Shown piece after piece: positions 1 through 8,284 of a stretch of DNA of 11,704 nt. The first letter of the stretch is position 1. The number at the start of each line of letters is the position of its first letter. Position numbers and translations under genes: made by a program. Below the pieces are notes generated by a model. The model had not been told where the DNA came from, searched no databases, and saw nothing but the letters and a program-made list of their open reading frames with translations. The stretch lies in assembly GCA_913041025.1 (NCBI GenBank), contig CAJWGQ010000084.1, positions 1 to 11,704 on the forward strand, in the 5' to 3' direction. This DNA is from an uncultured Gammaproteobacteria bacterium (GTDB lineage Bacteria > Pseudomonadota > Gammaproteobacteria > Pseudomonadales > Azotimanducaceae_A).

Positions 1-2
1 AA

Positions 3-1829
3 GATTCACTAACATTTGCCTTTTTGGATATTAACCCGCTTTCAACAGGTCATTGCTTAGTTATTCCAAAAAAGAAATATACTAAAATTGATGAAGTTCC
101 GCCTGCTACCGCCAAAGCGCTTGGTGAAACAGTTGCAAAAGTAGCAAATGCAGTAAAAATAGCTACCGGATGTAGCGATTATAATGTGTTGCAAAACAAC
201 GGAAAAGCAGCCCATCAAGAAGTTCCCCACGTACACTTCCATATCATACCCAAAAATGAAAACGAAGGATTAGGAGTAAATTGGAAGTCGGATAAAATAA
301 GCAACGCGGAAGAGACGCAAAAGAAAATAATTGATGCGTTGAATTCGTTAAAAGATAAAAATCGACTTTCTAGGGATGTTGTTCCAAGAAATTACCAAGT
401 ATCGTTAAAGCCAGATTTTACAACTTTCAAATTTGATGGTGTTGTGGTGATCGAAGTGGACGTACTTGTTGAAACAAGCGAAATAAAAATGCATGCACAT
501 GAAATCGAAAATATTGTAGGAACGTATTGGAGATGTGGAAAACAAGCAGATGGGAAACAAAATTTATCAGTCGAATATCTAGTAGAAGATAAAAGCATAA
601 AATTAAAAGCTGCCAAGACGTTGTCAAAAGGCGCTTATTCCATTGAATTGAAATTCCAAGGTACTTTGAATGATAAAATGGCGGGTTTCTATCGTTCGAC
701 GTACAAGACTAAAGATGGTAAGGACAAAGTTATGGGAACAACGCAATTTGAAGCTGTTGATGCGCGACGTGCCTTTCCATGTTGGGACGAACCGTCATTT
801 AAAGCTACTTTTGATATGTCGCTGATCATTTCGAACGAGAACTTGACTGCATTGTCAAACATGCCTGTACGAAATAAGACCACGTTGGGAGATGGTTCAA
901 TTTTATATGAATATTGGCGAAGCCCAGTCATGAGCACATATTTATTGGCATTTATTGTTGGCGAGTTAGAAAGTATTTCTGCGAAAAGTGCAGGTGGCAC
1001 TGACTTTTCTGTTTACACCACTCCTGGAAAATTATCACAGGCTGCATTTGCATTAGATACTGGTGTAAAGGTTTTAAACTTTTTTGAAGAATATTTTGGA
1101 GTTCGCTATCCATTGCCGAAACAAGATATGGTTGGAATTCCAGATTTTGCAGCTGGAGCACTGGAAAATTGGGGACTTATTACGTATCGTGAAACTGCAT
1201 TATTTGCAACTGATGATTCTTCAGCTTCTGACAAACAACGTGTTGCATATGTCATTGCTCACGAACTTGCGCACCAATGGTTTGGAAATTTAGTTACAAT
1301 GGAATGGTGGAGTGATTTATGGCTGAACGAAGGATTTGCTACGTGGGCTGGTTGGTTAGCAATTGACAATATTTTTCCCCATTGGGATGTGTGGACAAAT
1401 TTTACAAATGATGATGCTGGATATGCGATGAAAACAGATGCGTTAGCAAGTAGCCACGCTATCCAAGTTACAATCGGAGACCCAAGTGAAATTGATCAAG
1501 TGTTTGATGCGTTGAGTTATAATAAAGGGGCATCTATGATTAGAATGATTGAATCACATGTTGGCTCCGATGTATTCCGCTTGGGACTAAGAAATTATAT
1601 TGAGCGCCACCAATATTCAAATACGCTTACTGCTGACTTATGGACTGCAATTTCTGAATGTGCTGGGTTCAATGTTGCCCAAATCATGGATAGTTGGTGT
1701 CTCAAAGTTGGATTCCCAGTAGTAAAAGTTGAGAGTAGAGATGGCAATGTTTTGAAATTGTCTCAGTCTCGATTTTTCTCAGGTGGCGAAGAAAGCAAAG
1801 AAGATCATCTTTGGTCAATACGGCGGTAG
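3..1829 (+). CDS. HIT domain fused to M1 aminopeptidase, eukaryotic type, both ends incomplete
   Basis: Residues are numbered from the TTG at 24, which is not a real start: the frame is open from base 3 and the upstream residues (DSLTFAF) fit the HIT N-terminus, so the gene enters from outside the window. Residues 1-90 are a histidine-triad nucleotide-binding domain with the catalytic HVHFHII motif at 69-75. Residues 114-600 are an M1 zinc aminopeptidase. It has the substrate-binding GALEN motif at 378-382, zinc ligands and catalytic Glu in HELAH at 413-417, the third ligand E436 after 18 residues, and the catalytic Tyr in YNKGA at 499. The closest style is the fungal/animal puromycin-sensitive aminopeptidase family, which trims N-terminal residues from peptides in the cytosol. 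Family members are about 850-900 residues, so most of the C-terminal helical domain is missing. The last residues before the stop at 1827-1829 are read from groES DNA in the wrong frame. The composition is more A+T rich than the neighbours. Family identity is certain; origin from a eukaryote is inferred. Confidence 0.85.
   Translation, partial: DSLTFAFLDINPLSTGHCLVIPKKKYTKIDEVPPATAKALGETVAKVANAVKIATGCSDYNVLQNNGKAAHQEVPHVHFHIIPKNENEGLGVNWKSDKISNAEETQKKIIDALNSLKDKNRLSRDVVPRNYQVSLKPDFTTFKFDGVVVIEVDVLVETSEIKMHAHEIENIVGTYWRCGKQADGKQNLSVEYLVEDKSIKLKAAKTLSKGAYSIELKFQGTLNDKMAGFYRSTYKTKDGKDKVMGTTQFEAVDARRAFPCWDEPSFKATFDMSLIISNENLTALSNMPVRNKTTLGDGSILYEYWRSPVMSTYLLAFIVGELESISAKSAGGTDFSVYTTPGKLSQAAFALDTGVKVLNFFEEYFGVRYPLPKQDMVGIPDFAAGALENWGLITYRETALFATDDSSASDKQRVAYVIAHELAHQWFGNLVTMEWWSDLWLNEGFATWAGWLAIDNIFPHWDVWTNFTNDDAGYAMKTDALASSHAIQVTIGDPSEIDQVFDALSYNKGASMIRMIESHVGSDVFRLGLRNYIERHQYSNTLTADLWTAISECAGFNVAQIMDSWCLKVGFPVVKVESRDGNVLKLSQSRFFSGGEESKEDHLWSIRR
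1798..1822. other. Chimeric junction between eukaryotic-type and bacterial DNA
   Basis: Up to about 1820 the aminopeptidase frame still gives M1-like residues (KEDHLWSI). From about 1801 a different frame gives GroES-like residues (KIIFGQYGG). The two homologies therefore overlap by roughly 20 bases that read sensibly in both frames. Upstream of 1801 the GroES frame loses similarity: the Gly-Asp expected just before the Lys of this GroES segment is replaced by Ala-Lys. Downstream of 1820 the M1 frame stops within three codons. A short exact word shared by two genomes at the switch is the usual signature of a de Bruijn graph misjoin. A biological recombination cannot be excluded from the sequence alone. 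Confidence 0.75.
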
Positions 1830-1902
1830 TACAGTGAAAATTGACGGCGAAGAAGTATTGATCTTAAGCGAAAGCGAGATTTTTGGAGTGTTGGAAGGCT
1901 AG
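1801..1902 (+). CDS. groES: GroES co-chaperonin, C-terminal 33 residues only
   Basis: The frame from 1801 to the TAG at 1900-1902 encodes the C-terminal third of the 10 kDa chaperonin. It shows the FGQYGG turn followed by [19 protein letters not shown], close to the E. coli ending KIDNEEVLIMSESDILAIV. GroES caps the GroEL ring and closes the folding chamber in the cytoplasm. About 63 N-terminal residues, including the mobile loop that contacts GroEL, are absent because the DNA upstream switches to an unrelated aminopeptidase gene. There is no start codon or ribosome binding site for the fragment here. Its stop lies 43 bases before groEL, the normal groESL layout. The organism very probably has an intact copy and the loss reflects the join at about 1800-1820. 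Confidence 0.9.
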   Translation, partial: KIIFGQYGGSTVKIDGEEVLILSESEIFGVLEG

Positions 1903-1932
1903 TTAGGCTGCAACACTGAAATTAGATTTATA

Positions 1933-1937
1933 GAGGA
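1933..1937 (+). promoter_or_regulatory. Ribosome binding site of groEL
   Basis: A strong Shine-Dalgarno sequence, GAGGA, lies 8 bases before the ATG at 1946 and fixes the groEL start. No promoter is evident in the 43-base groES-groEL gap, in line with co-transcription from upstream of groES, which is not in this window. Confidence 0.75.
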
Positions 1938-1942
1938 AATAA

Positions 1943-3595
<1,653 letters not shown>

Positions 3596-3617
3596 AAAGC
3601 CTGGCGTTAACGAGGCT

Positions 3618-3645
3618 AAAAACCCAGCTTAGGCTGGGTTTTTTA
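3618..3645 (+). terminator. Rho-independent terminator of groESL
   Basis: A perfect 8-bp stem, AACCCAGC (3621-3628) pairing with GCTGGGTT (3633-3640), encloses a TTAG loop. It is followed by a T run to about 3644, and the flanking AAA and TTT extend the helix. It lies 25 bases past the groEL stop and separates the chaperonin operon from the next gene. Confidence 0.93.
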
Positions 3646-3691
3646 TGTTCTGAATTCGAGATATGATTCGTCAGGCAAAGGTGAGTTTGGT

Positions 3692-3719
3692 TTGGTGTAG
3701 ACTGTGCGGGCGATATAGG
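3692..3719 (+). promoter_or_regulatory. Weak candidate sigma70 promoter for the PuuD-like gene
   Basis: Since a terminator ends the groESL transcript, the gene at 3768 needs its own promoter in the 122-base gap. The best pair I see is TTGGTG (3692-3697) and TATAGG (3714-3719) with a 16-base spacer. The -10 match is poor, so this is only a guess. Confidence 0.25.
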
Positions 3720-3767
3720 AATAAACCGTCTGTCAGCGAATTGTGAAGAACTAAGGGAGATTAACTA

Positions 3768-4418
3768 ATGGATATGATAGTTGTAGATTTTTTGGCTCGG
3801 TGGAGCCATATTCTGTTCGGCATTACTTGGATTGGTTTGCTTTATTATTTCAACTTCGTTCAAACGGAATATTTTAAAGAGGCAGAAGATTCGGCAAGAG
3901 TGGATGCGTTTTCTAAATTGGTTCCTAGAGCGTTATGGTACTTCCGTTGGGCTGCTCTGCTAACCTTTTTGACGGGTTTGGTGATGCTGGGATATCGAGG
4001 ATCCGCTTCGACTGCTGATATTATTATCGGTTCGGTGCTGGGTACGCTTATGCTCCTTAATGTATGGGGAATTATTTGGCGAAATCAGAAGATAGTGATC
4101 GCGTCTAATCAAGCTGTGGCCGCAGGAGGGGAAGCTGATCCAGCTGCTGCTGAAGCCGCTCCAAAGGCAGCTCTAGCTTCGCGGACTAATACGTTGTTTT
4201 CGATTCCGATGTTGTGGTTCATGGTGGCGAGCGCGCATATGCCGAGCGGTTCAATAATGGCTAACACCCAGGCGATTGTCATTTGCTGTGTAATTATCGC
4301 GGCGATCGAGGTTAACGCCATCTACGGTAAGCAATACACAATGACTACCGTAAAAGGCGTCATCGCCTCCGGTTTAGTGCTAACCGTTATTCTCGCTGGA
4401 ATTTTGCGAATGTTTTAA
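3768..4418 (+). CDS. PuuD-type integral membrane protein (urate oxidase N-terminal family), no cytochrome domain
   Basis: The 216-residue inner-membrane protein has six likely helices at about 7-30, 56-77, 84-104, 143-158, 163-187 and 194-215. A cytoplasm-like Ala/Glu-rich loop lies at 117-136. The segments SHILFGITWIGLLYYFNFVQ, LVPRALWYFRW, NVWGIIWRNQKIV and ASRTNTLFSIPMLW match the urate oxidase N-terminal (PuuD) family. Characterised PuuD oxidises urate and carries a C-terminal cytochrome c domain. Here no CXXCH motif is present and the protein ends after the sixth helix, so urate oxidation is not assured. His14 and His157, inside or beside helices, are candidate cofactor ligands. The start at 3768 has a good AGGGAG ribosome site 11 bases upstream. 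The gene is probably monocistronic, with terminators on both sides and no purine catabolism genes nearby. Family is fairly sure; function is open. Confidence 0.8.
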   Translation: MDMIVVDFLARWSHILFGITWIGLLYYFNFVQTEYFKEAEDSARVDAFSKLVPRALWYFRWAALLTFLTGLVMLGYRGSASTADIIIGSVLGTLMLLNVWGIIWRNQKIVIASNQAVAAGGEADPAAAEAAPKAALASRTNTLFSIPMLWFMVASAHMPSGSIMANTQAIVICCVIIAAIEVNAIYGKQYTMTTVKGVIASGLVLTVILAGILRMF

Positions 4419-4440
4419 AGTTCGTAAAGGATGAATGCAA

Positions 4441-4469
4441 AGAGCTTGCCTTGGCAGGCTCTTTTTTTT
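4441..4469 (+). terminator. Rho-independent terminator after the PuuD-like gene
   Basis: The stem pairs AGAGCTTGCC (4441-4450) with GGCAGGCTCT (4453-4462), with one G:T pair and the innermost pairs open to form the loop. An eight-T run at 4462-4469 follows. It starts 22 bases past the stop at 4418. Confidence 0.9.
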
Positions 4470-4503
4470 GGTAACATAGAAATTTAGTTTGGGTTGCAGG
4501 CGT

Positions 4504-5208
4504 ATGGCAGACCTCTCAACAGAATCAGAAAGCGGATATCGTAGGGGTGGATCGCGTAGGTCATCAGGAAGCTCGGATGGCTCATCTTTTTCTGGTCGAA
4601 TTCTGAGTGTGATTCTCTTACTGGGTTTAGCGGCCGCTGGGTGGTTTTTGTTTGTACAACAAGAGGAGTTGAGCGAAGAAAGAGCAAGACTGGACCAAGC
4701 TAATCAGAGGCTGGTTGTGCTTGAAGAGCGTTTGGTGGCAACCGACAACGTGATGATGCGAGAAGGGCAGGACACAAAGGAGCAGATTGGGTTTTGGCAG
4801 GATGAAATCCGCAAATTGTGGGCAGTGGCAAACGAACGCAATAAAAAGTGGATCAAGGACAATGAAAGAAGCATTAACAAGATTAATGCGAGTATCGATG
4901 GAGTATTAGCGTCGACAAGAAATATTCAGTCTGCGGTCGATCGACACGAATCCGCATTTGAACAGCAGCAGGGCATAATTGACCAGCTAGCCAGCCTGGA
5001 ATTGCAGTTACAACAAATAGTTCGAAGTCAAAGAGACCTAGTCGATAAAGTGAATAAGATGAATGCAAGCTTTTCACAAATTCGAGGTGATCTTTCTGGA
5101 AAGGTTAATGATAATGTCGAGGCGATCGAGTCTATCGATGCTTATAGAGTGACGCTGAATGCAAAGATCAGGGAGCTAGAACTGCGATTGGGTCAGTTGT
5201 CACCTTAG
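4504..5208 (+). CDS. Single-span membrane protein with long coiled coil, unknown function
   Basis: I do not recognise a named family. The 234-residue protein has a short Ser/Gly/Arg-rich cytoplasmic head (1-31), one transmembrane helix (about 32-51, ILSVILLLGLAAAGWFLFV) and a long Gln/Glu/Lys-rich region (about 52-230) with heptad-like spacing. The positive charge before the helix suggests the coiled coil faces the periplasm. There is no lipobox, enzyme motif or cysteine. I chose the ATG at 4504; a TTG at 4489 in the same frame would add five unlikely residues. The ribosome site (CAGG) is modest. It follows the previous gene's terminator, so it should have its own promoter in the 34-base gap or rely on readthrough. 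It ends 9 bases from the convergent gspB, with no terminator between them. A structural or scaffolding role is possible but unproven. Confidence 0.8.
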   Translation: MADLSTESESGYRRGGSRRSSGSSDGSSFSGRILSVILLLGLAAAGWFLFVQQEELSEERARLDQANQRLVVLEERLVATDNVMMREGQDTKEQIGFWQDEIRKLWAVANERNKKWIKDNERSINKINASIDGVLASTRNIQSAVDRHESAFEQQQGIIDQLASLELQLQQIVRSQRDLVDKVNKMNASFSQIRGDLSGKVNDNVEAIESIDAYRVTLNAKIRELELRLGQLSP

Positions 5209-5217
5209 ATCTCGCTT

Positions 5218-5748
5218 TTAATTCTCTAACCAGTTCTCAACGAGTGATAGGGTTAGATCCGTGCTTTCGGGTCCCGATTTGGTCATTCTTATTGTTATCC
5301 CTTGCTCGGTGATATCTCGTATTTCGATTGATTCGTATCGGTCTCCGATTTGATAGGCAATGCCTTCAATAAATACGGATCTACCTGTTGGGTTTTGGGT
5401 ATAAATGTGGCTTGTTACTTTTTGAGTTAGGTTAGAGAGAAAAACTTCATTTCGATCTATGCTAGATAATCTATCTGATTCCGCCTGAATATTTCGTAAC
5501 GCGAGATTAAACTCGGTTGAGTTTTTTGAGATATCCGGTTTAGTTGTTTTCTTTGGATTTCTAATTACGGTTTTTTGCTGGTCAGCAGGAGTAATTTTAG
5601 ACTCGTTGAATATGAGCAATCCTGCTGTGAGGGCAAATGAACACAAAAGAATGGCCCCAATCAAAATGTGACGGGTTTTGATTCTTGCAGACGAGGGTTC
5701 GGGATTTACTCCTTGTGACTTATTTTGTGCTCTTAAGATAAACGTCAT
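5218..5748 (-). CDS. gspB: GspB-like type II secretion accessory protein
   Basis: The 176-residue bitopic inner-membrane protein has a cytoplasmic head (1-26), a transmembrane helix (about 27-47), a polar linker, and a C-terminal periplasmic domain (about 100-175). That domain includes VFIEGIAYQIGD and ITEQGITIRM, typical of the T2SSB/GspB family. In Aeromonas and Vibrio, GspB (ExeB) pairs with GspA (ExeA) to help the GspD secretin assemble across the peptidoglycan. Its ATG (5748-5746) overlaps the gspA stop as ATGA, which implies translational coupling. It is the last gene of the minus-strand operon. Assignment rests on the domain pattern plus its position directly after gspA. The rest of the gsp operon is not in this window. 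Confidence 0.85.
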   Translation of the reverse strand: MTFILRAQNKSQGVNPEPSSARIKTRHILIGAILLCSFALTAGLLIFNESKITPADQQKTVIRNPKKTTKPDISKNSTEFNLALRNIQAESDRLSSIDRNEVFLSNLTQKVTSHIYTQNPTGRSVFIEGIAYQIGDRYESIEIRDITEQGITIRMTKSGPESTDLTLSLVENWLEN

Positions 5749-7382
5749 GATTTAGCTTTTAGGGTAGGGGACGAGATATTGAGATACTCCGACAGTTTGA
5801 TCCAGGTTAGTGGGCCGATTACACCATCGACTATCAATCCCCGTTGTCTTTGGAAGTCCTCGATGAATGTAAGAAGCTTTTGGTTGTATAGAGCTACTTG
5901 ACCGGGATCAAAAGAATAATCGTAATTGGACGCCAGAATTTTCTTTAACCAGGTGATGCTTGGGTGTTGATCTCCTAGCGCAAGAGGTTTTTCGTAGTTC
6001 GGCGGGGGTTGCCAGAGAGTTTCGAAGGATCCAAACCATGAGTTATTCAAGTCCGCTTTATTTATTATCAATTTTTCGCTGTTTATGATGAGCGAATAGC
6101 CCGACTTTGTTTCTGCTGCTAATAAAGCGTATTGCGGCTTATCGAAGTCTATCCACAGCTCAAGAACGACTGGGGTGTCAAGGTTGCTTATGTCGTTCCA
6201 CGTCCCCGTTCCTTTTAGGCATGTTAGACCAATCCGAGGTGCAAACTCGCACGGAGCTGCCGATGAATTGTCTTGATATGTATGACCCCAGATAGCGTAA
6301 AGTTCAGCGAAGGCAAAAGATCGACTATTAGCTCTTCTGGCGACCGTTTGATCTTGTTTATAACTTAGCCATGAGCGATATTTGGTTGCTGGACCGCCGA
6401 GTGATTTTTGAGAGTCACTGGTGCCCGCCCGCGAGTTTAGGGACACCGACGGGTCTGGGGTGCTTGGGATGCTGCCTTCCGAGACACCGTAGACAAAATA
6501 CCAAAGTGAGAACATGACCAGAGCCGTAAGAGGTAAAAGATAGATAGCTAATGAGAGGTTGTGTGTTTTTGACTGAACTCCAAAAACTTCTTTTTTAGAT
6601 TGTCTGATCAGACTGGAGTCAATTTCGCTTAAGTCCAACGAATACGCGCCGAGCATTGCTCTATCACACAAAAGGTTGATAAGTCTCGGTATACCCTGAG
6701 TCGTCCTGAAGATAGTAGCTATAGCGCTGGACTTGAATACTCTGGTAGTTTTGCCCGCTTTTGCTAGTCGATGCTCGATGTAGGTCTTTGTCTCTTTTTT
6801 AGTAAGCGCTTCTAATCGATAACGAGCAGTAATTCTTTGAGTAAGTTGGCGTAGCTCTTTTCTGGACAGTGTTTCCTCGAGTTCCGGTTGCCCAATCAAG
6901 ACAATTTGGAGCAACTTTTTATTGTCGGTTTCAATATTAGTCAGGAGTCTTATTTGCTCCAGTACGGAAGTTGAGAGGTTCTGGGCTTCGTCGATAATTA
7001 GGACGGCGCTTTGATCGGCATCGTTATTTTCGATAAGGAATTTATTTAAAGCGTCAATATAATTTTTAACTGTCGGAGTGATTTGTTCCTTGAGTTCAAT
7101 ACCAAATTCGTCACAAATTGTTTCAAGTAGTTCAACCACTGTTAGTCGAGGGTTAAGTATGAAAGCTACATTCGTCTCAGGAGGAATGGTCTTTAGAAGA
7201 TTGCGAAGTAAGGTGGTTTTACCGGTACCTACCTCACCAGTTAATAAAACAAAGCCTCCGTTTGAGAGCCCATACAAAAGGTGAGAAAGCGCTTCATTGT
7301 GCTTGTTGCTTAGAAATAAGAATTCGGGATCAGGGGCGATTGAAAAGGGCTCAGTCGCGAGTTTGAAATGTTCAAGATACAT
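5745..7382 (-). CDS. gspA: GspA/ExeA-like ATPase with peptidoglycan-binding domain
   Basis: This 545-residue inner-membrane ATPase assists insertion of the type II secretion secretin through the cell wall. It opens with the characteristic MYLEHFKLATEPFSIAPDPE. The cytoplasmic AAA domain has Walker A GEVGTGKTT at 49-57, Walker B LIIDEAQ at 128-134, a sensor-like IGQPEL at 163-168 and a sensor-2-like GIPRLINLLCDRA at 230-242. A transmembrane helix lies at about 277-299. The periplasmic part has the family-typical middle domain (FAELYAIWGHTY, GLTCLKGTGTW), two cysteines that could pair, and a C-terminal peptidoglycan_binding_1 motif (FQRQRGLIVDGVIGPLTW). Length is normal. The start overlaps the acyltransferase end by 11 bases and the stop overlaps gspB by 4, so the three genes are a tight operon. 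Confidence 0.93.
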   Translation of the reverse strand: MYLEHFKLATEPFSIAPDPEFLFLSNKHNEALSHLLYGLSNGGFVLLTGEVGTGKTTLLRNLLKTIPPETNVAFILNPRLTVVELLETICDEFGIELKEQITPTVKNYIDALNKFLIENNDADQSAVLIIDEAQNLSTSVLEQIRLLTNIETDNKKLLQIVLIGQPELEETLSRKELRQLTQRITARYRLEALTKKETKTYIEHRLAKAGKTTRVFKSSAIATIFRTTQGIPRLINLLCDRAMLGAYSLDLSEIDSSLIRQSKKEVFGVQSKTHNLSLAIYLLPLTALVMFSLWYFVYGVSEGSIPSTPDPSVSLNSRAGTSDSQKSLGGPATKYRSWLSYKQDQTVARRANSRSFAFAELYAIWGHTYQDNSSAAPCEFAPRIGLTCLKGTGTWNDISNLDTPVVLELWIDFDKPQYALLAAETKSGYSLIINSEKLIINKADLNNSWFGSFETLWQPPPNYEKPLALGDQHPSITWLKKILASNYDYSFDPGQVALYNQKLLTFIEDFQRQRGLIVDGVIGPLTWIKLSEYLNISSPTLKAKS

Positions 7383-8256
7383 TTGAGTTTCGCGTTATAT
7401 CGCTTATTTGTTGATCTTTGTGTTTCCAAATTGTTTTGATCCAGGCCGATAAGGAGGATCTGCGCTCTATGTCATTGTCTACTAGGACTTCACCTGGGAT
7501 TTCGTGGTGAGAAACAACAAATTTTACCGATCTGCATTCTCCTTTCACAAACTGCCAGAATGTTGGGGTTCCATCGGGGTATACGATGGTTACATCGATA
7601 AGCTTGTGTAAGTAATCTCCCATGTCCTTGATAACGTACTCAATGCCTCCTATTTTTGGTTTAAGTAAATTGTTGTATTCACTTGACTGGTTGAGTTGCT
7701 TGGTTGTGGTCCTTCTTGTTCCCTCGAGAAAGTTTAAGATAGATGTCGGATGGTTTTTAAAGCCCTTGCATGCTTCTGAAATGTTGTCTCTGTCAGCATT
7801 CCTTAAATTAGGGTTTGCTTTTATTTGTGCTTTAGAGACTCGCTTGACATAGGGGAATCCAAGCACGTACATGGCTAAGCCGATACCAGGAACCCAAATG
7901 AGCTGCTGTTTGGTGAAAAATTTTAGAGGGGGTATCCGCCCATAGAGGTAACTTTGTAAGAGTATAATGTCTGTCCAGCTTTGGTGGTTTGATATGACCA
8001 GATACCACTTATCGAGTGAAACTTCGTCTATATCCTTCCAGTCAATATCCGGTTCAGTGAGATTCAGGGTTTTGAGTAACCAGCGGTTTCCCCCGGTCCA
8101 CCACCAAATAATTTTGTCCATTCGCTCTCTCAAGCCGACTAATTTGTCGCCGGATGTCCAGATTCGCTGAATGACCCAAAACCACAACACAGACCAGACC
8201 GCAGCGGTGTTCAAAGTCATAAATATGATAGCGGATAGGCCTTTGATAGTATTCAT
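7372..8256 (-). CDS. YihG-like 1-acylglycerol-3-phosphate acyltransferase (PlsC family)
   Basis: This is a membrane-bound acyltransferase predicted to transfer a fatty acyl chain to lysophosphatidic acid or a related lysophospholipid. I chose the ATG at 8256 (294 residues), just before the hydrophobic N-terminus. An ATG at 8301 would add 15 residues and overlap the divergent gene. With the 8256 start, the catalytic HX4D block NHQSWTD has His91 and Asp96, the substrate-binding FLEGTR is at 176-181, and PKIGGIEY follows near 200. The order and the spacing from the N-terminal helix fit the E. coli YihG/LCLAT-type branch, not canonical PlsC. It is the first gene of the operon with gspA and gspB, perhaps only for shared expression. 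The start has no clear ribosome site, so the exact N-terminus is uncertain. Confidence 0.9.
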   Translation of the reverse strand: MNTIKGLSAIIFMTLNTAAVWSVLWFWVIQRIWTSGDKLVGLRERMDKIIWWWTGGNRWLLKTLNLTEPDIDWKDIDEVSLDKWYLVISNHQSWTDIILLQSYLYGRIPPLKFFTKQQLIWVPGIGLAMYVLGFPYVKRVSKAQIKANPNLRNADRDNISEACKGFKNHPTSILNFLEGTRRTTTKQLNQSSEYNNLLKPKIGGIEYVIKDMGDYLHKLIDVTIVYPDGTPTFWQFVKGECRSVKFVVSHHEIPGEVLVDNDIERRSSLSAWIKTIWKHKDQQISDITRNSNVS

Positions 8257-8271
8257 GAGCTTGATTAGTAA
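8243..8271 (+). promoter_or_regulatory. Candidate sigma70 promoter for the aminopeptidase lipoprotein gene
   Basis: TTGATA (8243-8248) and TAGTAA (8266-8271) are separated by exactly 17 bases. Transcription would begin only about 7 bases before the ATG at 8285, leaving a very short leader. This fits the absence of a Shine-Dalgarno sequence there. The site overlaps the first codons of the divergent acyltransferase. Confidence 0.3.
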
Positions 8272-8284
8272 ACGAGCCTCAAAA

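Noticed and set aside
3..1829. A horizontally acquired eukaryotic gene inserted in a bacterial chaperonin operon
   Set aside because: No insertion hallmarks (target repeats, integrase, flanking groES 5' part) are visible, and the overlapping microhomology at the broken ends fits a misassembly better. Kept only as an alternative.
8171..8284. Upstream extension of the aminopeptidase lipoprotein to an ATG at 8171
   Set aside because: The added 38 residues are antisense to the acyltransferase and would place the lipoprotein signal in mid-protein; the ATG at 8285 directly precedes a standard signal peptide.
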